From Phycisphaeraceae bacterium (lineage in GTDB: Bacteria; Planctomycetota; Phycisphaerae; Phycisphaerales; Phycisphaeraceae), in assembly GCA_020851735.1 (NCBI GenBank), contig JADZCD010000021.1, forward strand, positions 1 through 43,137: a stretch of 43,137 nucleotides of DNA, read 5' to 3'. How positions within the stretch are numbered: the first letter of the stretch is position 1; every line of letters begins with the position of its first letter. Position numbers and translations under genes: made by a program. Below the pieces are notes generated by a model that worked only from the letters and a program-made list of their open reading frames with translations, ran no database searches and had not been told where the DNA came from. Shown here one piece after another: positions 25,080 to 32,714 of this stretch.

Positions 25080-25140
25080 GATCCCCGGGAAGACCCCCGA
25101 CAGCATCCCCGGAATTCAACCCCGAAAGACAAAAATCCCC
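25080..25140 (-). repeat. CCCCGG repeat cluster at the stop of the small membrane gene
   Basis: On the minus strand the units TTTCGGGGTTGAATTCCGGGG and relatives occur four to five times. The stop codon of the small membrane gene lies inside the first unit, so the repeat also encodes the last residues (FRG). It is in the opposite orientation to the copies at dnaN and ilvB relative to the neighbouring gene. Confidence 0.65.
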
Positions 25141-25322
25141 GCGGTCAGCACCAGGCCGACGGCGTAGAGAAGCCAGGTCTGAGAGATGAAATAGGGATAG
25201 GTCATCAGAACCAGGCCGATGACCATGGGAATCCACAGCGCGGCTTTCTTGCCGTAGGAAAAGGCCGCCATGCCGATGGAGCCGAGTAGAATCATCGCCA
25301 TCAATGCCGACGCGCTAGGCAT
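25116..25322 (-). CDS. Small two-helix membrane protein
   Basis: This 68-residue protein has two predicted helices: SALMAMILLGSIGMAAFSYG and, after the Lys pair KK, IPMVIGLVLMTYPYFISQ, then WLLYAVGLVLTAGIFVF. It resembles short conserved bacterial membrane proteins that are sometimes annotated as amino acid transport related, but that function is not established. ATG 25322 is chosen because GAGGA lies six bases before it. The C-terminal residues come from the dispersed repeat. Confidence 0.6.
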   Translation of the reverse strand: MPSASALMAMILLGSIGMAAFSYGKKAALWIPMVIGLVLMTYPYFISQTWLLYAVGLVLTAGIFVFRG

Positions 25323-25377
25323 GGCTTGTCCTCGTGATGTGCCTACCACTGATTATCCGACCGGGCCCGCCTGGGCA

Positions 25378-26715
25378 TTAATACAGGCGCTTCAATTCCG
25401 CTCCGGGATAATAGAACCCCAATATCTGCGCATACTGATACCCGCGTTCAGCCATGGCTTGCGCACCCCATTGACTCATCCCCACGCCGTGGCCGTAACC
25501 GTGGCCTTCGGTGAACACCACGGTTGAACCAGCCACCTGCACGCGCACGTAACTGCTCTTAAGCTGGGCTTCCTTGGGTAAGGAAGGCAGTCCGCCGCCG
25601 GTGTAATTGCAGGCCATGCGGAATTTTTCAGCCCCCAGAGAATAGGACCGCCCGGTGGAATCGACGATGGAAAAGCCGCTGGGCCGCCCCACTTTGTTGA
25701 CGCTCCTCACGCTGAGGCGGGCAATCGCGCGCAACTGACCCACCGCGTGGCCCTCCGCCCGGCCCCAGGCGGCGATGCGCCGAGCTAGGTCCGTGGCGTC
25801 CCGCCGGATCGGGCCCCAGGCCTGATAGGGACTGCGCTGCGCCCAGTTGCCGCTGACGCGGCCGCGCAGGGGAGGCAGGTCGGGCTGACGATCAAAAACC
25901 AAGCTGGCGTCCTGGCCCACGCCGCCGTTGCAGCTGGAATAATAGGCGGGCAGGATGCGATTCTGATAGGTCAGCACCAGCCCGCGCGTCTGCCGCACGG
26001 CCGCCACGGCTTTGGAGTCGCCGGCGGACCCGTGATACATCTGGTCGGCCACGCTGGCGTCCACGTCGTAATCACCCACCCGCTGTCCCTTTTTTGCGCC
26101 CTGCTGGCCAAGCTTATAGAGGGCGTAGGACCGGGCGGCCACGGCCTGGGCGGCGAACGTCTGCGGGCTCCAATTGCGATACAGCTCGCCTTCCAGCACG
26201 CCGGGCAGATATTGCTCGAGCGATACGAAATTGACCACCTCAAAGTTAGTGCTGCCGATGCCCGCCAGGACGAGCCGACCTGGATAATCCCTGCCCTCTA
26301 GCCTTAATCCTCCGGAAATCGCCTCTATCGCCAGATAATCCGCACGCCAGCGATAAGCTCTGCCGTCACGGGTGGATCGGGCGAAAAACTCCCCGCCTTG
26401 GCGGGTGACGACCACCGGCCCGGATAATTGCGTGGCCCCCGCCCCCAGGGGACCTTGCCCGGCGGCCAAGCGCAGGCCGGCCACGCTGGTCAGGTTGGCG
26501 CTGGTTACGCCCGAGCGCACCCGCACGCGGATGATCGGCTCGGGCTTGCCGGCCACGGCGGCCACGCCCGGGCTGGCCTTTTGCCCCGTCTGGCAGCCGG
26601 ACACCGCCAAGCCCACCAGCAGAAACAGCCATAGCCAAAGCCCGACGTGCCGCCACCGGCCAGGCGTCAATTGAAGTGCTCGATCTTGGTTGTGGAAAGG
26701 ATGAAGCTGGATCAT
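25378..26715 (-). CDS. SpoIID/LytB-domain lipoprotein
   Basis: The 445-residue protein starts with a signal sequence ending in a lipobox (LAVSGC), so it is a predicted lipoprotein of the cell envelope. The SpoIID domain is clear: NFVSLEQYLPGVLEGEL, with the catalytic glutamate of LEGE expected from SpoIID, the block FAAQAVAARSYALYKLG, the Cys/Ser-rich YYSSCNGG and the C-terminal GHGYGHGVGMSQWGAQAMAERG. SpoIID is a peptidoglycan lytic transglycosylase in sporulating Firmicutes; LytB-type members in other phyla modify peptidoglycan. A role in cell-wall remodelling is inferred. The pseudopilin gene lies upstream on the same strand. Confidence 0.85.
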   Translation of the reverse strand: MIQLHPFHNQDRALQLTPGRWRHVGLWLWLFLLVGLAVSGCQTGQKASPGVAAVAGKPEPIIRVRVRSGVTSANLTSVAGLRLAAGQGPLGAGATQLSGPVVVTRQGGEFFARSTRDGRAYRWRADYLAIEAISGGLRLEGRDYPGRLVLAGIGSTNFEVVNFVSLEQYLPGVLEGELYRNWSPQTFAAQAVAARSYALYKLGQQGAKKGQRVGDYDVDASVADQMYHGSAGDSKAVAAVRQTRGLVLTYQNRILPAYYSSCNGGVGQDASLVFDRQPDLPPLRGRVSGNWAQRSPYQAWGPIRRDATDLARRIAAWGRAEGHAVGQLRAIARLSVRSVNKVGRPSGFSIVDSTGRSYSLGAEKFRMACNYTGGGLPSLPKEAQLKSSYVRVQVAGSTVVFTEGHGYGHGVGMSQWGAQAMAERGYQYAQILGFYYPGAELKRLY

Positions 26716-26763
26716 CCATGATCCTTCGGTTGGAATGGTCGGCCGGCATTATAACCAGGTGTC

Positions 26764-27258
26764 CTACCATTCTCGCGAGGCGTCCGAATCATTGGCCCGA
26801 ATCTCCCCGGTGGCGGAATTGTAGTACCAGGCGCTGGTGCCCACTTCGCCCTGGCCGATGTCACGGGTACCGGACTGAGGGTTAATCGGCACCTGCTGGA
26901 GATACGGGCCGAAGCGATAGCCCACCGCATGGGGGACATCCGAAACTTCGCCTAACTGGTTGGTTGACTTGGTCAACTGGTTGATGAAATCCGTCGGCCA
27001 GGCGTTGTTGTGCTCTTGATGATAGATCCCCAACTGCGTGCGCATGCGGAACAGATTCATCTTGGTGGAGTTCTCGCGGGTCTCCTGAGCGGCACTGGTG
27101 AACTGCGGCAGCACGATGGCGGCCAGAATGCCCAGAATGACCACCACGATCAGAATTTCGATCAGGGTGAATGCTCCCACCCCCCTGCTGACCCCTATAC
27201 CCGCCCGGGCAGGGCGAAGGTCAAGGGCGTCACCCAAACGATAGACATTGGTAGTCAC
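26764..27258 (-). CDS. Type II secretion/type IV pilin-like pseudopilin (prepilin-type N-terminus)
   Basis: The protein carries a prepilin signal, FTLIEILIVVVILGILAAIVLPQ, giving the N-terminal helix with the conserved Glu at +5, followed by a globular domain with a likely loop GTRDIGQGEVGTSAWYY. Such pseudopilins assemble into a short fibre of type II secretion systems or type IV pili. The residue before the cleavage Phe is Ala where Gly is usual; Ala is tolerated in some bacteria. GTG 27258 has GGAGGAG six bases upstream and gives a 28-residue leader; the frame is open 22 codons further. No other secretion genes lie nearby. Confidence 0.78.
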   Translation of the reverse strand: MTTNVYRLGDALDLRPARAGIGVSRGVGAFTLIEILIVVVILGILAAIVLPQFTSAAQETRENSTKMNLFRMRTQLGIYHQEHNNAWPTDFINQLTKSTNQLGEVSDVPHAVGYRFGPYLQQVPINPQSGTRDIGQGEVGTSAWYYNSATGEIRANDSDASREW

Positions 27259-27495
27259 CAGTATCTCCTCCCAAGCCTCCGGCATATTCGCTTTCCGCCC
27301 GCAGCCGCGTCCTTGCGTACCCATACCATCCCCTTACACGCCCGCACATGCCTCCCTTACGGCCCGCAATCACTCCCCACTGCAAAGTTATCGGCATTAC
27401 TTCACGCCAGAATGACGCTCCGGCAGCAGGGCTGGCCTACTTGGCTTTGCCCAGTCGGCATACCCGGCACAAACTCACGTCGCCGGTTCGCTATC

Positions 27496-29370
27496 ATGGG
27501 AAACGTGGAATCCGCAGGCCTGCTAAAACGTTGGCGATTGCCGATGCCCGAGCCTGTCGTCCTGGCCCAGGTGGACCAGTTGGCCAGGGATTTATCGTTG
27601 CCAAAGCTGGTGGCCCAATTGCTCTGCCAGCGCGGCATGACTGACGCCCAGTCCTCCGCGGCTTTCCTGGACCCCAAACTCACCGCCCTGCATGACCCCG
27701 TGTTGCTACCCGGTTGCCGGCAGGCTGCCCAGAGGCTTAAGGAGGCCGTCGCGGCCGATCAGCCCATCGTGATCTACGGGGACTATGATGTCGATGGCGT
27801 CACGGCCTCGGCGATCCTCTGGCACGTGCTGACGATGGCGGGCGGAAAGGTCTATTGCTACATCCCCCATCGCGTGGAAGAAGGCTACGGCTTAAACGAA
27901 CAGGCCATCACCCGCATCTGTCAGGGGCAGATCGAAGCCATCCGGCCGGAGGTTCTTAGCGAGGCTGGCGCGAGCGCCAACGGCACCATTACCCTCGACC
28001 GCAAACCCCTGATCGTTTCCGTGGATTGCGGCGTGACAGGGCTAAAACCCGCCGCTCTGGCGGCAGCGGCGGGCGTGGACATGATCATCACCGATCACCA
28101 CGAGTTTGATCCCCAAGGCCTGCCGCAAGCCCACACCATCGTCCACCCCCGCCTCCCCCCCGGAAGTACCCCCGCCCCCGAAAGTGACACTGGGAACCAG
28201 GGCTATCCCTTCCCGTCGTTATGCGGAGCGGGCGTGGCTTTGAAGGTCGCCTGGCAATTCGCCCGCGAGCATTGCGGCTCCGACCGCTTGCCGGAGGCGT
28301 TTCGGCAGCTTCTTCTGGATCTACTTAGTCTGGCGGCCCTGGGCACGATCGCGGATGTGGTGCCGTTGGTAGGTGAAAACCGCATCCTGGTTCGTTACGG
28401 CCTAGGCCAGGTCAAGCGTACGCGTTTTACGGGGCTCAACGCGTTAATCGACGCCTCCCGTTTGCGCGACGGCAAGATCGACGCTTACCACGTCGGGTTC
28501 GTTCTAGCCCCGCGCTTAAACGCCTGCGGACGGATGGGCCACGCCCGCGACGCGGTGTATCTGTTCACCGAGGCGTCCCTGGGGGAATCCGCGGTCCTGG
28601 CGGATTTTCTCTCGCGGCAGAACGATTTGCGCCGCCGCACGGAAAAGATCATTTTCGATCAGGCCCAGGAGATGATCGTCGCCCACGGCTATGACGGGCC
28701 GGAATGCCGGGCGATCGTGCTGGCCCGCGAGGATTGGCATCCGGGCGTCGTGGGCATCGTGGCCAGCCGTCTGGTGGAAGCCCACGGCCGGCCGGTGGTG
28801 TTATTGAACCTGGACCACGGGAGGGCGCATGGCTCGGCGCGCAGCATCGAGGGCGTTTCGATCCACGACGCGCTGCGGGAATGTGCCGAACATCTGACCA
28901 GTTTCGGCGGGCACGCGATGGCGGCGGGCATGGAATTGCCGGTGGAGAATATCCCGGCATTTCGCCAGGCGATGAACGCGCAGGTCAGCCGGCAATGGCC
29001 GCGGGAGGCTGTGGGCGGCTTGGCGATCGACGCGGAATGCGACCTGGGGGAATTGTCGCTGCCGCTGTTTGAGCAGATTCAGCGCTTGGCGCCGTTCGGA
29101 CGGGCCAATCCGCCGCCTTTGTTGTGCCTGCGCCGGGTGCAATTGATGCAATCACCGCAGCGTATGGGCGCGGGCGGAGCACACCTGAAGCTGCTCCTGG
29201 GCGGTTCCCGGCGTGGGATCGGAGCGGTGGGCTTTCACTTAGGACATCTGGCCGATCAGTTGGCGGCGGGCATGGCCCTGGACCTTTTGTTTGAACCGAA
29301 GGTCTCCACGTATCTGGGGCAGATGCAGATGGAATTGCACATCAAGGACATTCGGCCCTTGTCGACCTAA
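27496..29370 (+). CDS. recJ: Single-stranded-DNA-specific exonuclease RecJ
   Basis: RecJ degrades 5' ssDNA in recombination and mismatch repair. The DHH motifs are visible: DYDVDG (96-101), DCG (177-179) and TDHHE (DHH at 200-202), then DHHA1 with FGGHAMAAG further on, followed by the OB-like C-terminal domain. The 624-residue length exceeds the usual 560-580. Two extra segments explain it: one near 142-170 encoded by DNA with a palindrome (GGCGCGAGCGCC), and RLPPGSTPAPESDTGNQG near 219-236, made of the dispersed C-rich repeat. ATG 27496 is chosen; upstream frames belong to the pilin leader region. It is divergent from the pseudopilin gene. Confidence 0.93.
   Translation: MGNVESAGLLKRWRLPMPEPVVLAQVDQLARDLSLPKLVAQLLCQRGMTDAQSSAAFLDPKLTALHDPVLLPGCRQAAQRLKEAVAADQPIVIYGDYDVDGVTASAILWHVLTMAGGKVYCYIPHRVEEGYGLNEQAITRICQGQIEAIRPEVLSEAGASANGTITLDRKPLIVSVDCGVTGLKPAALAAAAGVDMIITDHHEFDPQGLPQAHTIVHPRLPPGSTPAPESDTGNQGYPFPSLCGAGVALKVAWQFAREHCGSDRLPEAFRQLLLDLLSLAALGTIADVVPLVGENRILVRYGLGQVKRTRFTGLNALIDASRLRDGKIDAYHVGFVLAPRLNACGRMGHARDAVYLFTEASLGESAVLADFLSRQNDLRRRTEKIIFDQAQEMIVAHGYDGPECRAIVLAREDWHPGVVGIVASRLVEAHGRPVVLLNLDHGRAHGSARSIEGVSIHDALRECAEHLTSFGGHAMAAGMELPVENIPAFRQAMNAQVSRQWPREAVGGLAIDAECDLGELSLPLFEQIQRLAPFGRANPPPLLCLRRVQLMQSPQRMGAGGAHLKLLLGGSRRGIGAVGFHLGHLADQLAAGMALDLLFEPKVSTYLGQMQMELHIKDIRPLST
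28154..28186 (+). repeat. Dispersed repeat inside recJ
   Basis: CTCCCCCCCGGAAGTACC followed by CCCGCCCCCGAAAGTGAC are two units of the family that also occurs in trmD and at 6064-6142. They encode the Pro/Ser-rich insertion between the DHH motif and the following conserved block. Confidence 0.65.
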
Positions 29371-29399
29371 GCACGCGGGCGAACAGGCGGAAAGAGCAA

Positions 29400-29434
29400 C
29401 CGGACCTTCGCCGGCAAAGCAGGCTCAGGTCCGG
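29400..29434. terminator. Hairpin between convergent recJ and PEP-CTERM genes
   Basis: CCGGACCT (29400-29407) and AGGTCCGG (29427-29434) form a perfect 8-bp stem between the two 3' ends. No clear T-run on either side, so its use as a terminator is tentative. Confidence 0.45.
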
Positions 29435-29460
29435 CATGGGTCTTATATTCAGTGGTTGTC

Positions 29461-30141
29461 TTACGTTCGACGACGAAAGCTCATCATGCCCCCGCCGACC
29501 AACATCAATCCCAGCATCCCGGGTTCGGGAATGGTGTTGGCTTGGGCCATCGCAGCCGAAGGCGCGTTGGTGATAACGTTGTCAAAGCCCAGAACTTGCC
29601 CGGCACTGCGCGAGCCGACAAACGCAAACACCAGGTAGTCGTATTGGCTGGCGATGTTCTGCGTGACGGTGAACGAGCCGTTGAAGGTGTTCCAGTCGCC
29701 CTCGAGATCGTCTGCGGAGATTTGATCTCGGTAAAGGCTCTTGACCTTGTTTGTGTCGGCGTTCCACTTCACGCCTTTGTTGCCCAGCTTGATGTTGGCT
29801 CCGCTCTTGACCGCCAGTACGTGCCAATACCCCAGTTGGGTCTGGTTGTTGGAGACCAGAACGTCCAACGACAGCGTGTAAGTACCCGCCTCGGGCATGG
29901 CCAGGGCCTGCATCACCACGCGCGTGCTTTGATTGTTCGAAGCCTTCAGCAGCGACGCGTAGCCGTCATTGCTGCTGTAGTTCTTGCCGTACCATTGTTC
30001 GACTTCATCCACGCCCGCTTTCCAGGAGTTCTTACTGATGATCGCGTCATCAAAGCCGCTGTCCACCAGGCTGGCCATGCACGGCTGAGCCAAGCCCAGC
30101 ATCATGCAAAGCAGCAGTAGATTTTTATCTGTGGGTTTCAC
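29461..30141 (-). CDS. PEP-CTERM sorting domain protein
   Basis: The 226-residue protein has an N-terminal signal peptide (NLLLLCMMLGLAQPCMA) and a C-terminal PEP-CTERM signal: IPEPGMLGLMLVGGG followed by FRRRT, the PEP motif, a hydrophobic helix and basic tail recognised by exosortase. Such proteins are exported and sorted to the outer surface in bacteria that make exopolysaccharide. The middle is beta-rich and otherwise not recognised. The exosortase (xrt/epsH) genes are not in the window. GTG 30141 has TAGGAGG upstream and is a strong start. Confidence 0.85.
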   Translation of the reverse strand: MKPTDKNLLLLCMMLGLAQPCMASLVDSGFDDAIISKNSWKAGVDEVEQWYGKNYSSNDGYASLLKASNNQSTRVVMQALAMPEAGTYTLSLDVLVSNNQTQLGYWHVLAVKSGANIKLGNKGVKWNADTNKVKSLYRDQISADDLEGDWNTFNGSFTVTQNIASQYDYLVFAFVGSRSAGQVLGFDNVITNAPSAAMAQANTIPEPGMLGLMLVGGGMMSFRRRT

Positions 30142-30457
30142 GGCAATAGCCTCCTAATGTCTTGTGTAAAAAGACGGTTCCCGTTTTAACCATCACCCCA
30201 TAGAACGCATTCAAACCTTGGGTTTGCCAGCCAATTCAACTGAATTTGCGATAGAGCCAACTCCCGTTGATGGCTGTAACGGCTGCGCAGGATTTTGGCG
30301 AAGTTATCCGACGTTCCTAAGGAAAACCGCGTAAACAGAAACGTCCTCCGATCCGCACTGTTTGCGGACGGATATCTGACCTTGGCTGCGGAGGCGAGGT
30401 TTTCTTTGATTGCAGTTCGGCGATTAAGACATCGCCGGAGATACTGCCGCGAGAGCG

Positions 30458-30562
30458 GACGTACACCCAGACGTACCCCCGGACGTACCCCCCGGCAGAG
30501 CCGGGAGCTGAACTGGGTGGTTTCCGGGGGCTTCCGGGGCTTCCGAGGCTTCCCGGGGGGGG
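30458..30562 (+). repeat. GACGTAC 12-bp repeat and TTCCGGGG array 3' of ilvB
   Basis: Three GACGTAC units start exactly 12 bp apart (30458, 30470, 30482), followed from 30531 by CTTCCGGGG-type units that run right up to the ilvB stop codon (30563 on the minus strand). The second part belongs to the dispersed G-rich family. The rest of the gap 30142-30457 holds nothing recognisable. Confidence 0.75.
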
Positions 30563-32359
30563 CTATTCCTTGGGTCCCAGCACCATGTCGTCCACGGTCT
30601 TGCCGGCCGGCATCATCGGGTACACGTGCTCGTGCTTTTCCACCAGGGCGTCGAGCACCGCCGGGCCGTCGTGGGCCAGGAACTGGCGCATCACTTCCGG
30701 AAGGTCCGCCTTCTTAGTCACGCGGAAGCCCTTGCAGTGCATGGCTTCCACCAGTTTGACGAAGTCGGGGTTGTGCATTTCCGTGTGGCTGTAGCGTTCC
30801 TGGTAGAACAGGTCCTGCCACTGCTTGACCATGCCCTGGAAGTCGTTGTTGAGGATGATGGTTTTGGCGGCCACGTTGTATTGGGCCGCGGTGGTCATCT
30901 CCATGCCGGTCATGCAGAAGGAGCCGTCGCCGTCGATGTTGATCACGGGCATGTCGGGTTTGGCCAGCTTGGCGCCGATGGACGCCGGCACGCCGTAGCC
31001 CATCGTGCCCGACCCGCCGGAGGTGATCCATTGGCGGGGGTAGCGGAAACGATAGTACTGAGCGGCCCACATCTGGTGCTGGCCCACGCCGGTGGTCACG
31101 ATGGCTTCGCCGCGGCTCTGGCGATACAGCTCTTGGATCACCGCCTGAGGCTTTAGGTGGAATTCACGCTCGTCGTCCTTGTAGCGGAACGGCTGCTCGG
31201 ATTTCCACTTGGCCAACTGGTCGTGCCAATCCTTGCGCGGGCGGTGTTCCAAGAGCGGCAGCAATTGCTCTAAGTTTTTGCGGGCATCGCCTTCCACGCC
31301 CAGGGTCACCGGCACAGCCTTGTTGATCTGCTCGGGGGCGATATCAAAGTGGATGATGCCACCTTCGCCGGCCCGTTCGGCGGCGCGGGCTCCGGGTGCG
31401 AACTTGCGGGGATTGCCGGTCACCCGGTCGTCAAAGCGCGCCCCCACCGCGATGATGCAGTCCGCAGCCGCCATCGCCCAGTTGGCGTAGGCTGACCCGT
31501 GCATGCCCAGCATGTGCAGGGACAGCGGGGAAGTCTCGTCAAAAGCTCCCAAGCCCAGCAGCGTGGTGGTCACGGGGATGCCGGCCTTTTCCGCGCATTG
31601 CCGCAGCAGCTCCGTCGCTCCGGCCAGGATCACGCCTTGTCCGACGTAGAACACCGGACGCTGGGCGCGGTTGATCATTTCCGCCGCCTGAGCGATCTGG
31701 CTGGAAGTGCCCAGTTCGCGGATGTGATATCCGGGCAAGTGCGGCTGAGCGCACACCGCCTCGCGCAGCACGGAAGCGGTCATGTCCTTGGGCATGTCCA
31801 CCAGCACGGGCCCGGGGCGTCCGGTGGTGGCGATGTGGAAGGCTTCGTTGATCCGCTGGGGCAGTTCACGCACGTCCTTGACCAGCACGTTCCACTTCGT
31901 GCACGAGCGGGTGATGCCCGTCACGTCCGCTTCCTGGAACGCGTCGGTGCCGATGGCGCTGGTGGCCACCTGTCCGCTGAACACGATGATCGGCGTGCCG
32001 TCCATCAGGGCGTCCTGGAGCGGCGTGACGGTGTTGGTCGCCCCCGGGCCGGAGGTCACCAGCACCACGCCAACTTGGCCCGAAGCGCGGGCGTAGCCCT
32101 CAGCCATGTGGCCGGCGCCCTGCTCGTGGCGGGAGAGAATAAAGCGGAAGTGCGGGCTCTGATAAATCGCGTCGAACACGGGCAGGATGGCCCCGCCGGG
32201 GTAGCCGAAGATGTGCTTAACGCCGTGCTCGCGCATCATTTCGTGAAAGATCTGGGCGCCGGTGAGGCCCACGTAATGGGAGGTGGGCTGGCGATCTTCA
32301 GCGGTGATAGGCGCGCGAGCGGAAGTTTTTTTATTGATTTTTTGCGGATTAGCGGACAT
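30563..32359 (-). CDS. ilvB: Acetolactate synthase large subunit
   Basis: This enzyme makes acetolactate and acetohydroxybutyrate, the first common step of valine, leucine and isoleucine synthesis, using TPP, FAD and Mg2+. The catalytic glutamate is in SRHEQGAGHMAEG. The TPP-binding block GDGSFCMTGMEM...YNVAAKTIILNN and the FAD-region pattern are typical, and the 598 residues are normal. The regulatory small subunit (ilvN/ilvH) is not adjacent. A leader ORF ending in six Val codons lies 130 nt upstream in the same transcript and could adjust expression to valine supply. The stop codon abuts a G-rich repeat array. Confidence 0.96.
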   Translation of the reverse strand: MSANPQKINKKTSARAPITAEDRQPTSHYVGLTGAQIFHEMMREHGVKHIFGYPGGAILPVFDAIYQSPHFRFILSRHEQGAGHMAEGYARASGQVGVVLVTSGPGATNTVTPLQDALMDGTPIIVFSGQVATSAIGTDAFQEADVTGITRSCTKWNVLVKDVRELPQRINEAFHIATTGRPGPVLVDMPKDMTASVLREAVCAQPHLPGYHIRELGTSSQIAQAAEMINRAQRPVFYVGQGVILAGATELLRQCAEKAGIPVTTTLLGLGAFDETSPLSLHMLGMHGSAYANWAMAAADCIIAVGARFDDRVTGNPRKFAPGARAAERAGEGGIIHFDIAPEQINKAVPVTLGVEGDARKNLEQLLPLLEHRPRKDWHDQLAKWKSEQPFRYKDDEREFHLKPQAVIQELYRQSRGEAIVTTGVGQHQMWAAQYYRFRYPRQWITSGGSGTMGYGVPASIGAKLAKPDMPVINIDGDGSFCMTGMEMTTAAQYNVAAKTIILNNDFQGMVKQWQDLFYQERYSHTEMHNPDFVKLVEAMHCKGFRVTKKADLPEVMRQFLAHDGPAVLDALVEKHEHVYPMMPAGKTVDDMVLGPKE

Positions 32360-32453
32360 CGTCCATACTCACTTAGGGTAGGGCGTGAAAATTGCTGTGC
32401 ATCGGTGGTTTACACCTGCATGACGTTTCTAGAACAAGAATCGGAAGGGATAG

Positions 32454-32485
32454 AAAAAGACGACCGACGGTAAATGCGGGTCCTC
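32454..32485 (-). terminator. Possible attenuator terminator between leader peptide and ilvB
   Basis: On the minus strand GAGGACC (32485-32479) can pair with GGTCGTC (32465-32459) with one mismatch, followed by five T residues (32458-32454). It starts three bases after the leader stop codon. The stem is weak and no clear anti-terminator was found, so the mechanism is inference. Confidence 0.4.
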
Positions 32486-32488
32486 CGC

Positions 32489-32575
32489 TCAGCTAACAAC
32501 GACCACGACCACAGCCGCCACCGCCAACCGGACGGCGGGGAGGGAAAGGGTCAGGTTGGCGCGGAGACTTGTCAT
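32489..32575 (-). CDS. Candidate ilvB leader peptide, valine-rich
   Basis: This 28-codon frame starts at ATG 32575 and ends TGA at 32489. It encodes MTSLRANLTL at the start, several Leu residues, then AVAA and a run of six Val residues with codons GTG GTC GTG GTC GTT GTT before a final Ser. The design is the same in kind as the E. coli ivbL leader, whose Val/Leu codons control ilvBN attenuation. The promoter -10 at 32585-32590 ends nine bases before the ATG, so the leader would be almost leaderless. It is too short to appear in usual gene calls. Confidence 0.65.
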   Translation of the reverse strand: MTSLRANLTLSLPAVRLAVAAVVVVVVS

Positions 32576-32584
32576 AGCCGTTCA

Positions 32585-32613
32585 ATCTTACTATCGGTTT
32601 GCCTTGCCGTCAA
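32585..32613 (-). promoter_or_regulatory. Sigma70-type promoter of the ilvB leader
   Basis: On the minus strand TTGACG (32613-32608), a 17-bp spacer and TAAGAT (32590-32585) lie just upstream of the leader ORF. The -35 matches five of six and the -10 four of six. Confidence 0.6.
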
Positions 32614-32658
32614 CGATAATTTGCACCCATCTTTAGCCCTGGCTGGGGGTTATGCGGC

Positions 32659-32696
32659 AAAAAAGGCCCCCCTCGATCTGGGCGACGTCATCGCCC
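32659..32696 (-). terminator. Possible terminator after the GH38 gene
   Basis: A hairpin GGGCGA/TCGCCC (32680-32685 with 32691-32696) lies 18 bp beyond the GH38 stop and is followed on the minus strand, about 15 nt later, by TTTTTT (32664-32659). The gap between stem and T-run makes it weak. Confidence 0.3.
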
Positions 32697-32714
32697 GGTC
32701 AAGCCGCAGCGGCC

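Noticed and set aside
30142..30457. Sigma54 promoter for the PEP-CTERM gene
   Set aside because: No GG-N10-GC element with correct spacing was seen in the upstream region.
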